Shown here: one piece after another, positions 1 through 13,814 of the stretch
How positions within the stretch are numbered: the first letter of the stretch is position 1
Layout of the letters: each line of letters opens with the position of its first letter
Assembly: GCA_030272155.1 (NCBI GenBank)
Contig: CP126191.1
Span: forward strand, 8,950,501 to 9,014,500
Reading direction: 5' to 3'
Origin: Tetradesmus obliquus
Taxonomy: Eukaryota; Chlorophyta; Chlorophyceae; Sphaeropleales; Scenedesmaceae
DNA length: 64,000 nt
Program-made: the position numbers and the translations under genes
The notes under the pieces: generated by a model
Told to the model about the DNA's origin: nothing
What the model saw: only the letters and a program-made list of their open reading frames with translations
Database searches by the model: none

Positions 1-20
1 CACTGCAGCTGCAGCTGCTG

Positions 21-39
21 ACCAAGCCACTGGCTTGGT
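21..39. repeat. 19-nt perfect inverted repeat
   Basis: Two 9-nt arms (ACCAAGCCA and TGGCTTGGT) flank a single base. The arms are perfectly complementary. It lies just past the stop codon of the minus-strand exon ending at 72, so it would fall in that gene's 3' UTR. No function is assigned. Confidence 0.5.
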
Positions 40-71
40 GGCAGTGCCTATGAACCCTCACATTTTGAAAG

Positions 72-230
72 TTACCAAGTGACCTCGCCCGTTGGGGGGC
101 CAATGACAGCATCATTGGGCAGCGCAAAAGCCACTCGACCACGCCAGTCCATTGAAAGATTGTCACCGCCAATGTGCAAACCGCATCCACGCAGATTGCG
201 GCCGCACAGCAGTTGCACATCTGGCTCAAC
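72..230 (-). CDS. Terminal exon of an unrecognised gene
   Basis: The minus strand from about 230 down to a TAA at 74-72 reads as one open frame of about 52 codons. It contains segments such as GRNLRGCGLHIGGDN, MDWRGRVAFALPND and GPPTGEVTW, with a composition unlike the surrounding repeats. A possible acceptor (GGCAG or GCAGAG) sits at 231-235, so the start is uncertain by a few bases. Upstream exons should lie between about 250 and 1440. Two weak candidates are a stretch around 612-695 (frame containing GFNSPAHFFGRGAG) and one around 736-850 (frame containing HGEGYAAPLMGRLAQSIGW), but their phases could not be joined convincingly. I do not recognise the family. It could also be a fragment of an old gene copy. 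Confidence 0.4.
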   Translation of the reverse strand, partial: VEPDVQLLCGRNLRGCGLHIGGDNLSMDWRGRVAFALPNDAVIGPPTGEVTW

Positions 231-250
231 CTCTGCCAGCGCGAGTCAGC

Positions 251-1448
251 ATCACCAGAGCATGCCGTCTGCTACAAGCACAACAGCTGCACGCCTGACT
301 GCTGTACGCCCATCTGACAGCATGCTGCATTGCGCCAGCAAGGACATCTGGCACATACATACATACACCAGACCCCAAGAACACTGCAGCTCAAGCTTGC
401 AGGCTGCTGCACCCGGTGCGCTGCATGCAGCACCAGAAGCCACTGCGCCGCACTACCAGCAGGCAACTCCAGCAGTCATAAAAATGACCACTGGCTGCCC
501 GCGCAGCATATTTTAACCAGGAGGGGGGGGGGGGGGGCGGAATCCTACTAGCTCGCCACACACAGCACAATTGAGCGAACCCATTGCCGGGAGCGGGAGG
601 CAGTGCCTCACCAGCAGAACACGCCACAACGCCCTATACAGGAGGTGCCCAGCGCCCCGACCAAAAAAGTGAGCAGGGGAGTTGAAGCCCCGCACCCCCT
701 TGGTGTGCTACAGCTCAATTGCATCAGCCGCTTACACCCAACCAATACTCTGTGCCAGCCGCCCCATCAAAGGAGCAGCATACCCTTCACCATGCACAGG
801 TTCTAGCTCCATGCACCTCGCAGAGCAGTTGGTGCGCAATGGACAACCAACCGCCCGCGGGTCGTGCAACACCTTCCGCGCAAGGTTCATGCATGAACCT
901 TTGCATATGCAAAGGGATGTGCCTGTGTGTGGCTGCACTGCAAGGTCGCACATGTGTGTGCAGATACACAACACAGCAGCATGGGTGACATCAGCCTGTA
1001 ACACTGCTGCTGTGCAACAGCGGCTGCACACACCAATATCAACAAGCTGCTGCTGTTCAGGTCATCTCAGCAAGCACAAGCGCAGCACCACACCCGCCCA
1101 GCAGCACAGACAGTCTAGCAGTCAAACCGTGCATTGCACTATGCTGCAGCTTGCCACGCCCACGCCCACACCCAGACCAGCATGTGAGCCCCCCCTCGTC
1201 AATTCTTGCGTCAGCCGTCAGCCGCCACATGATCTGGCCTCATCGTTGTTCTTAAACCTCACCGCCGTCTGGTCTGTGAGCGCCGCCTTGCTGTGCAGAC
1301 TGGCCAGCCAGCTGGGAGCCGCCCCTCACTGAACAAACGGCTGCTGTATTGCTGTGCAGCCCTGTAACAGCAGCAACCGTCACGCCGTCTGGTATGTGAG
1401 GCCAGCTTGCTGAAGCCTTCCTCACAAGTGCAAATGTTAAGGTAACGC
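251..1448. other. Stretch with no firm gene
   Basis: This holds the upstream part of the unrecognised minus-strand gene (introns and possible exons near 612-695 and 736-850), a 15-nt G run at 523-537, and the 3' flank of DBP5. TTACA at 732-736 would be a UGUAA signal on the minus strand. Copies of the DBP5 stop-codon region lie at its right end. The longer open frames here have the composition of CAG-rich noncoding DNA and are not called. Confidence 0.5.
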
Positions 1449-1485
1449 CTATGCGGTCTGGTCTGTGAGGCCGGCCTTGTTGAGC
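1261..1485 (-). repeat. Decayed copies of the DBP5 stop-codon region
   Basis: The true 3' coding end of DBP5 (about 1449-1485) has two imperfect direct copies at about 1261-1296 and 1381-1414. All three share the pattern CCGTCTGGTNTGTGAGNCC. The spacing is about 120 nt for the first interval and about 65 nt for the second. The copies lie in what should be the 3' UTR. Confidence 0.7.
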
Positions 1486-4400
1486 ACGGAGATGAACTGG
1501 TCCTCATTGTTCCAGGCCACCTCGGGGATGGGGTGCTGGAAGTAGCTGGCGATGGCGGTGATGACCGCGTGGTCCTGCAGGGGCCGGCAGGCAGGCAGGC
1601 ATGAAAACACGCAGATCAGGGGCAGAGAGAATGTCAAGAGCAGCAGCAGCAGTAGCAGCAGCGGCGAGGCAAGCAGATGACCGCCTGGACCTGCGCAGCA
1701 GGCAGGCAAGCGAGAAACACGGACGCAAGAGGGATGTTGCGAGCAGTGGCGGCAGCAGCAGGAGCGCTGATGCAAACAGGTGCAAGTAGCTGGCGGTGGC
1801 TGTGATGAGCGCGTGGTCTTGCAGGGGCAGGCAGGCAGGCAGGCGGGCATGCAGGCGGGCGTTCAGGCAGGCGGGCAAACAGGCAGGCATGCAAGATCAA
1901 CAGAAGCGGCACGGATGTGGGAGGCAGCAGCACCAGCAGCACAGCCAACATATGCTGCTGAAACAGAGCAAGGACAGCGGTACTGGCGATTGATAGGAGC
2001 GCAGGGCAGAGCCAGCTGTTGGTGATCATGCTTCGACATGTGCTGCGTGGCAGGTTGCATGTAGCATGTTGCATGCAACACCACAATCGGCCAATAATTG
2101 TTGCCAAACAATGGTGTGCATGCATGTTTGCTGATGTGGCTGTGCCTCAGACACGCACAATATCATGTGGTCAGCAGCACCCGCTGCTGCAGAAGCAGCA
2201 GCAGGCGGCTCAGCAGCATGTTGGATGATGAGTTGTGTCATCACCGGCACACCAGCATGCCATCAGCAGGCACATCTGATGCAGAACTGGCCCAGCTAAA
2301 CAAGTTGAACTTCATCAAACCTTTCAACCAATGGATCGGTCATTTGCATCTGAGGAACCCTGGCTGACCATCCCTGTCACCCCGTGACGTCCTTGCATAC
2401 TGTATGAAACATTGCAGGAACTACTTCTTGCAGTAGATGAATGAAACATATTCATTTAATCACATAAGTTTAACATACTGCAGCTGCACCGTGGACTGCT
2501 GCGCCTTGGGCGCAAGAGCCCTTGCCAGCTGGTCAAAGATGAGCCCAGCGCAGCACCACAACAGCTGCCTCAATGAAGCTATGCCTGACCTTCCGGTGCA
2601 GCGCGGCACCACGCCTGCACATGCCTGGACAACAGCAGCCGCACCACATCCACGGCTCCACGCGCGCTGCACATGTGCTGCACATGTGCTGCCAACCCCA
2701 GGGCAGTGCTGCGGTTCCCACCTGCGCGCCCGTGATGAGGTTGAATGCAGCACCCTTGCGCCCGAAGCGACCGCTGCGCCCGATGCGGTGCAGGTAGGTC
2801 TCATAGTTGGGCGTGCGCTGGTCGCGCTCCACTGGCATGTCGTAGTTGACCACCAGCGTGACCTGCAAGGTGACGGCATGAGATCAGATCACATCAGATC
2901 AGATCGGGCCGGCACAAGATCAGATCTAAGCGCTTGATTACGCCATCTGCACGAGGCGCGTCGCAGTTGACCACCAGTGCGACCTGCGGCGTGACGGCAC
3001 GCCACCGTGCAAAGATCGCAAAAGAACAGCGCAACACCAGCACATCTCAACATATGGTTGACACGACGCAACGCCTCCAAGCAACACATCGTATCACATC
3101 GCACCACGTTGTCCACATGCAGCAGCATGCACCAACGAGCAAGCAGCAGCATCCAGACAATCAGACATGCAACAGCAGCACCAGCTCCATCAATCACCAC
3201 ACTGCTTCACCTGGCTGACATCGAAACCTCTGCTGAGCACATCTGTGCTGATGAGGATCTTGGTCTCCCCCCGCCTGAACTCGCCCACCACGCGGTCGCG
3301 GTCCTCAAACGGCATGTCACCCTGCAGCACGAAAGCATGCGGCATGACAGTTACATTGTGGCTCCTTACAATTTGTAAATTCGTGTGTAGATATGTTTTT
3401 ATACAAAGCAAGCTAGCTGGCCGGGCTGGGTAGCTGATTGCAGATGATTGGCGCAAAGAGTGCACATAACACAGCACGCAGGCGCGCACGCTGCTGAGCT
3501 TGCTGCAAGCCCAGGTGACAGTGTGCTCTCAACCACCCATGCAGCACAATTCCTGCCGGTACCTGCCGCACACAGACCATCAGCCAACCCTCCAACCCAT
3601 CCCACCCACCCCGCACCTGTATGCTGGTGATCTTGTAGCCCCAGGTCTGCATCTGCCCGTGCAGCGCGCGGCTGGTGTCCTTGGTGCGCACGAAGATCAT
3701 GGTCTGGCCCAGCTTCTCGCAGTTGGGGAAGATCATGTCCTTCAGCACCGCCAGCTTCTCCGCAGGGCTGGGGCAGCTGCGGGAGAAGAAGAAGCAGCAG
3801 CAGGGGGAGATGAAGCAGCAGCAGCAGCAGCAGCAGCACACCCTAAGTCGGGACATAAGACACAAAACAGGTGCTGCTAGCAGTTCACACGCGGGGCTGG
3901 GGCAGCTGCTGGGGCATGTTGCCGCATGCAGGGGAGACATGCAGACAGGGGAGCAGCAGCAGCAGCAGCAGAGTGAGGGCAGCACAGAGTGTGGACAGTC
4001 AGGTGCAGGACAGGCCTAGCAGCCAGGACAGCTTTTTGTTTTGTGCCCGCTGCAGCCACGGGGCGAGTGTCTTGCCAGCTGATCAGCCAAGGCTAGGAAA
4101 GCAGAGGCAGCATCACGCCTGGTGCACTGGAGCTGATGCCACTGTGCTGACGCTGTTGCATGTGTCTAGCGAAGGTGTTGCTTCAGCGCACCCTGCGCGG
4201 GGACACTGACAACCAAACAGGCACTGCTGGCAGTTCATCCAACACCCTGGCTGAACACCACCAGACTATGAGTTACACATGTGTACTGCCTGTTATGCCT
4301 CCCCAGGTACTGCTCTCAATTGTACTGCATGTACCGCCTTCTGTTGTGCTACATGTAGCAACTAAACTGCATGAGCTGCTTGTACTGCCTGGCCGCTCAC

Positions 4401-7400
4401 ATGACAATGCACTGTCATGACCGGTACGGTAACAATGTAACATTTAAAACATTGTACTGCTTGTACTGCCTGGCCACTCACATGACGTTGTACTGGCTGA
4501 TGACGTCCAGGCTCAGCTGCTCCTTTGGCACGAAGACCTGGTTGGCGTTGGGTGCAATGCGGATGGCAAACTCCTTCACGCGGTCATTGAACGTGGCAGA
4601 GAACAGCAGCAGCTGCACCTCGGGGTTCTTTTTGCGGATGGTCTTGATCAGCCGCACTGCAGGGGTTGACAGCAAACAAACAACACAATGCAGGAAGGCA
4701 GCACCATGAAAACACCAGAGGGATGAGGCCTCTTGCGGATGGTCTTGATCAGCCGCACTGCAGGATACGACAGCAACAAAAACAGCGACCAAAACACAAG
4801 AGCAATGGGGTTTTTTTGCGGATGGTGTTGATCACGCACTGCAGGATATGACGCACTGCAGGGGATGACGGCAACGAAAGATCAGCGATCAGAACACAAG
4901 AGCAATGGGGTTCTTCTTGCGGACGGTCTTGATCATACGAGGTAGGGGGCGATAGAACAAGCAAGCAGGTGACAAAGAAAGCAAGAGCAGCATCGGGCTG
5001 TACCATCACCTTGGACCAGTGCAGCAGCGGCCGCTGAAGTGAGGTGGTGCAGCTGCTGGGCAACAGCAGGGTGTGGCAATCTGCTGGGCTGCACAGCACC
5101 ATGCCAGCTGCACTGCAGCCGCCGGCTGCTCACACCATCGGCTGCTGCGACGCACGCTCGTCGTGCAGCTGTTGCCACATTCTCTTTCTAATTTTGAACA
5201 CTGTTTAAGCTGTCTATCCATGCCTTAGCCCTCACCTGAGTCGTCAGCGAAGGCATCTGCCTTGAGCATCTCGTCCGCCTCGTCAAAGACCAGGATGCAA
5301 ATGCGGTCCACATCCAGCTGGCGCTTGGCTACCCAGTTCTTCAGCCGGCCGTGCGTGCCGATGATCACCTGCGCATTCGCATGGAATGCATTGGCAGGAG
5401 CGGCAGCGGAAGGATGCTGCTTGTTGCATTGCTGATTGGCGAGGCGAGAGCAGCAGCCAGCAGCAAGGGGGGGTGCGGAGCCGATGCAGGGCGTGCTGAT
5501 TCTCCTGCGCTTGCTGCTTTCTAAACATCTTCCCATGCGCCATCCCACCCAGACCCGCGTACCCGCACGCACACACACGTACGCGAATGCCAAGCACGCC
5601 ACATGGCGCACTGCTGCAAGCACATCTCCAGATACAATGCAAACACGCTTCAGCCGCCGCATTTTGGTAGTATGAACCGACTGGCTATGACTGCTTGCAA
5701 CACAATGTTTCACACTCCAACAACCAAACAAACCTCACCTGCTCGACCAGCTTCCTGCCGCGCGCGCCTGCCGTGTCCTCGCCCTCCTCGCTGGTTGAGG
5801 TGGAGGTGATGCCCGCAAACTTGGCCATCTTGCGCAGCACGCTGAGGTTCTGCGCCACCAGCTCGCGCGTGGTGCACATGCACAGCGCCTGCGGGCACTT
5901 GAGCTCGGGGTTGACCCTGCAGCCAGGTTGAGGTGTTGTTGACAACATGTTGGATAATGATGATGACGCAGGTCAAGACAGGGTGTCAGGGCATCAGGCA
6001 CAGCCTGGGCAGGGTCTAAAGCAACAAATCGGGGTTGACCCTGCGGCCAGTTAGCGTTGTTGTTAAAGACATCATGTTGGGTGATGATATTACAGGTCAA
6101 CACAGGGTGGCAGGGCATCAGGCACAGCGCCTGCGGGCACTTGAGCTCCGGGTTGACCCTGCAGCCAGCATTGTTTGAGGTGTTGTTGACAACAGCATGT
6201 TGGGTGATGATGACAAAGGTCAGGCAGGGTGTCAGGGCATCAGGCAAGGGCTGAGACGGTACTAAAAACAAAGCGTACTAATGACACAGCTTCCTTGTCT
6301 GAACGCGTATCAAGGTACGCGGCAACTGGCATGGGAAGCGGTGGTCTGGAACACCCTTGCACCACTTCACCATGCGCCAGGTGACACACAACATCAACAA
6401 CTCCCCTGCCTAGTAACTCAGCGAGCCTGCTGCGCCTGCTGCGTGCTGCTGCTGCCGCGATGCGCACACCAATCCCCCATGCTTCCATCCTGCACACCCC
6501 CTCCCCATGCATCACCACTGCACACCCAACACAAACGCATGCTACCCCATCACCCCAAACCACAGGTGCCGCTGCTGCTGCCGCTGCCCTGCCCACACCG
6601 CCTCCCAGGCATCACCCCTGCACATCCCATGCAGAAATATTCACCTACCAATCACCCCAACCCCAACCCAGCCAGCCCAACCCACCGCCTCCCAGGCAAC
6701 ACCCCTGCACATCCTACGCGGATATTCCTGATCCATCCACCCATCACCCCAACCCCAACCCAGCCAGGCCAGCCCACCTGCTCAGCATGGCCAGCACAAA
6801 GCAGGTGGTCTTGCCGCTGCCGTTGTGCGCCTGCGCAATCAAGTCCTTGAAGATGCCTGCCTCGCTGCGGCGCAGAATCATGGGCAGCGTGGTGGCCTGG
6901 ATCTTGGAGGGCCTCTCAAACTTCATCTCCGTGTAGATGGCCTGGTGATGTGGTGGGCAGCGGTGAAGCAGGACGGCAACAAGTGGTTGGAGTGACAGAA
7001 AATGTGCGCGTGCACAGGCTTCAGCACTGCATGCAGCGGGAGTACAGTGCTCCAGGTGCAGCTAGCGCAAGCAAAGCAATAGAGATTGCAGCGAGAGTGG
7101 GGTGTTGTGCCTGGACTGATTGTTGTGAACCTGGTGCTCCGCAAAGTAGCGGCTGCTGCAAATCCTAATCTTGCTATTGAGCAGACAGTACTGTTGCAGC
7201 TTGACTTCCATTGTGCTAGTGCTGCACATGCGCGGAAGCCTCACCTGCAGCAGCTGCTTGTTCTCAATGATGTCTTCAAAGGTGGTGACAGACCTGCAAC
7301 GGCATTTGCAAAAGTCAACGTCAGCATTCTTATAACTTTCTGTGCAGAATCCATTGCCGATGTAGCAGGCCATTGCAGGCGCTGGAACATCTACTTGGTG

Positions 7401-8388
7401 CAGCAGCACTGACAGTAGCTACCCACCGCTCCACACTGCGCGCACACCAAATTAAGAAACAGGGCTACAAGGACTAGATGCTGCCAGCTACTACGCTGTA
7501 CAGCAGCCCCGAACAGCGCCAGTTGCGTAAGCAGTGACCCCACCTGTAGATGTTAGCATCTGCTGCGCTGTGTGTGACGGTGGTAATCTCGCCTGCTGTG
7601 CTTTCCTGCAGGCCCTCCCCCAGCCGTAGCGCCAGGTCAGGGTCATCCACCTCGCCATCTGTCACCTGCAGGTGTTATGTAACATGTTACAGCTGTGTTA
7701 TGACATGTTATTGTGTGTGTTAGCCTGGGTAGGGTGTGCAGCAAAAGGCAGATGCAGCTGCACTGCCTAACAGCCTGCGGAAACACGTGAGTAAAGGATG
7801 CATTACTGCGTTGCGGCGGCAACTGCAAGTCGGCAGATGCCTTCAAAGCTCATGTTATGCTGCATAGTGTGGCATACAGCAGCTATTATGCAGCACAAAG
7901 TGCCTCTCTGCACGCAGGCAATAGCTGGCGCTGCATGTGCCTGCACACCAGAGGTGCTGTGCTCTCCTATGTTACGGAGGCGCCTTGATCCCCAAGCGAT
8001 TGTATAGTAGCACCTTGACACAAACATGTTCAGCAAAGACAGCTGCTGCTGATGGTGCTGCCGCTGCTGCTGGGGTGCAACCTTGCTTCTTGGGGGTGCC
8101 ACTGTACACGGCTGTGTACGTGACAATGGTGCGCGCGTCGTTCGCCATCTGTGGCATGCTTGGCATGCTTGAGTTGGCAGAGTGCTCCTGCGTGTGTTGG
8201 CACCACCATATCTGCTGCTGCTGCTGTTGCTGCTGCTGCCTGCTGTGCCCGCTGCTGGTGTTGTGCATGCGCACCTTAGCTGATACTGCCAGGGTGCTAG
8301 CTAGGTTGTCTACTGCTTTGCTCTCCTCCTTGTCTTCTGACTTCGTGGCCTTGGCTGTGAAGCCAGGAGGCACATCATCATCTGCCAT
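1449..8388 (-). CDS. DBP5: DEAD-box ATP-dependent RNA helicase, DBP5/DDX19/LOS4 family
   Basis: This helicase remodels mRNPs at the cytoplasmic face of the nuclear pore during mRNA export. The model has 11 exons: 8388-8275, 7665-7544, 7293-7245, 6941-6778, 5916-5739, 5368-5236, 4656-4482, 3767-3617, 3321-3211, 2862-2722 and 1574-1449. It gives 487 residues with every phase closing, close to the family's usual 450-500. Visible motifs are the Q motif (FERPSKIQ, about 102), Walker A (HNGSGKTT, about 139), TRELV, GTHGR, DEAD (about 238), SAT (about 273), [11 protein letters not shown] and [10 protein letters not shown] (about 424). The start is an ATG followed by an acidic N-terminus, as in LOS4. 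Introns 4, 5, 6, 7, 9 and 10 contain copies of neighbouring exon edges with their splice sites. The gene is divergent from NSUN5 across 686 bp. The family call is firm. The first exon is the least certain part. Confidence 0.93.
1538..1845 (-). repeat. Three copies of the DBP5 exon 11 acceptor junction
   Basis: The segment carrying the start of exon 11 and its acceptor (about 1538-1595) recurs at about 1677-1715 (partial) and about 1786-1845 (nearly full). Both copies lie inside intron 10. Each keeps a CAG acceptor followed by the exon's first bases. Junction positions are near 1574, 1690 and 1818, about 120 nt apart. Confidence 0.8.
2835..3003 (-). repeat. Duplicated DBP5 exon 10 acceptor junction
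   Basis: The exon 10 start and its acceptor (2835-2885) are repeated in intron 9 at about 2945-3003, sharing GTNGCAGTTGACCACCAG-like sequence and the GACCTGC junction. The offset is about 121 nt. An AGATCAGATC-type short repeat fills 2881-2927 between them. Confidence 0.75.
4376..4500 (-). repeat. Duplicated DBP5 exon 7 donor junction
   Basis: The exon 7 end with its GTGAGT donor (junction at 4482) has a copy with a GTGAGC donor near 4401. They share CTTGTACTGCCTGGCC and CTCACATGAC. The offset is about 81 nt. Weaker echoes of the TGTACTGC word continue to about 4280. Confidence 0.75.
4626..4940 (-). repeat. Tandem copies of the DBP5 exon 7 acceptor junction
   Basis: The true exon 7 start (junction 4656) is followed in intron 6 by copies with junctions near 4757 and 4838 and a fourth partial copy near 4911-4940. 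Each keeps the exon word TTGCGGATGGTCTTGATCA or a one- to two-base variant. Between them a filler block ending in AAGAGCAATGGGGTT is also repeated, so the whole unit of about 80-100 nt was duplicated. Confidence 0.85.
5881..6235 (-). repeat. Three tandem copies of the DBP5 exon 5 acceptor junction
   Basis: Units of about 120 nt start at the real exon 5 edge (junction 5916) and recur with junctions near 6040 and 6158. Each has GGGTTGACCCTGC followed by GCCAG, then a filler with GTTGNTGACAACA and CAGGGTGNCAGGGCATCAGG. The third copy also carries 28 nt more of exon 5 coding sequence than the second. Confidence 0.88.
6598..6775 (-). repeat. Tandem repeats in DBP5 intron 4
   Basis: Two blocks are duplicated next to the exon 4 donor. 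CGCCTCCCAGGCANCACCCC plus CTGCACATCC recurs at about 6599-6640 and 6687-6728, and CACCCCAACCCCAACCCAGC recurs at about 6654-6673 and 6745-6764. The period is about 90 nt. The copies include only sequence near the splice junction, not the junction itself. Confidence 0.7.
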
Positions 8389-9074
8389 TGTCAGCTAGAA
8401 CCTGCTAAACTAGTTCCTGCAAGCAGCAACAAGCACATCATCAACACAGCAGCAGCAGAGCAGTGCACGTGTTCTGCACAAACATGCTTCTGCAGGATGA
8501 TTGGCTTTCAGCACAAGCACGCATCCAGCAGCATGCAGTTGCATATACATATTCACTACATGTAGATGATCTACCACTGCGTGCATCGGATTTCAAGCTG
8601 CATTTGCCCCTGATGTAGGCTCCAGTCAGTTGCTGCTGATCAGTCACAGAGAAGGGCTGTAGATCGTCATGCGTGCTGATTAATCACGTATACATAAAGG
8701 TACCTTCAATGAACTATCAAGCTATTCTCATTAAGCAAGCGTATAGCGGTCCGCGCTTGATCGCCGCTGTAGCTGCAGTGTAGCAACAGTACAGGCCGGC
8801 GTGGAAGCAAGCATATGAATGCGTACAGTGATCGGCGAACGGCAGAACACGACTGATTGCCAGCGAAAGTTTCTGAAGCACGTAAGCCGGGGTGCCACAC
8901 CAGTGTCATATACCAGCCCCAGACACACCAGCTGCTATGGGTAACTGCGCTGCATATGGCGAGCTATGGCACGTTGGCGATGCTTGAACTCACTAGTTGA
9001 GTTTGAAGGAGCATTTTCACGGAATCAGGTCAATACAAACGTTACAAGCCAGCACTAGCAGCAGCAGCAGCAGC
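8389..9074. promoter_or_regulatory. Divergent promoter region, DBP5/NSUN5
   Basis: This 686-bp gap separates the start codons of two divergently transcribed genes, so it must hold both promoters and 5' UTRs. It is less repetitive and more AT-rich than the introns. No open frame with coding character was seen. No specific promoter element could be assigned. Confidence 0.5.
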
Positions 9075-12577
<3,503 letters not shown>

Positions 12578-13454
12578 TAGCAGCAGCTGCTGCATGGCTG
12601 GCTCCTGGCCTTGTGGCTAATCTGGCAAGTAGGTGAAACCTGGTGCTGGCTGTTTTGGTTCTATGTGACACGGCCTTGATTCATTTACTCGTAACATCAC
12701 CAGGTTAAGGCTTGACCAGCGCAAATGCGTGCCAACTCAGCGACAGCAGCCACCACCTAGCAATTAGAAGGCACAATGGTGCCGGCCATGAACTTAAAAA
12801 CTCGCTCACACTCACAAAGAAAGGGACGGACATGCTGCGGCCCAACAACTTGTAACTGGCAACGTTGCCACACCACATAGCCGCTGAGTGCACAGTCGCA
12901 ATGGACGCGGCCCGGCCTCATGCTTGAGCAGCTGATGCACACGTGCTAGACAGTGATGCAGCACCTGCAAGTGGTAGGCCATGACACAGCATGGGGTTGC
13001 AAGGACGCAGCGCTTGTTTCAGCGCCACAGCCAGCTTATTCTGCTGCTCAATCAGCTGCTGCAGAGTCTGCACGTGTACCAGACAGCACGCACAGCCGTA
13101 AGGAGCAAAGTGGACATGAAATGCACATGATCCAGCAGACTTCCTTCAAAGGTCCTGGACATGAACTATCCTGCAGGGTTCCAGGCTGAAGGGTCATGTT
13201 GGCTCGAGTAACTTGTGAGGCACTTGTGGCCAACATGCAACACTCAGCAGCTGCCGTCCTTGCAATTGCAGTCCTTGCAGGGAATCAGACTCCCTACAGC
13301 AGTCGGACAGCCATAGTACTAAACAGTTCGAACAACAGCGCACCAACCTGCCAGCGGCATCAACATGATACCGCGCTTGCTGACGCCACCATTTCCATGA
13401 CTACTGCTGCTGCTGCTGCTGCTGCTGCAACAAAGACAATGCAAGGCTGCTGCA
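12578..13454. other. Intergenic region between convergent genes
   Basis: This holds the 3' UTRs of NSUN5 (plus) and the SYP4 gene (minus). TGTAA at 12851-12855 is a candidate poly(A) signal for NSUN5. A short CTG run lies at 13405-13429. Nothing else with coding character was seen. Confidence 0.5.
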
Positions 13455-13772
13455 TCAGATATGTCGCACAATTGCCACGATGAGCATCACCACGATCATG
13501 ACGATCAGGAAGATGATGCACATCATCGCACGCCCGCTGCGCTGCGTCTTCTCCGCGCGCACCAGCTCCTTCACGCCCTCTTCCACCTTCATCGCTGTCT
13601 GGCTGATGTTGGCATCTATCCGATCAAGCATCGTGCCCTGCTCTACCACTAATACCGACAGGTCCTTCATGATCTGCGCCAGCTCCACGATGGTTTCTAC
13701 AACTTTGCGGATCTCCTCATCGCGCTCCTCTACCAGCGTCTCCGCCTGCGCCACCTGCGCAACGCATCAAGC

Positions 13773-13814
<42 letters not shown>

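Noticed and set aside
8441-8928. Minus-strand frames of 60-70 codons between DBP5 and NSUN5
   Set aside because: They show no family motifs, no conserved start and overlap the expected promoter region.
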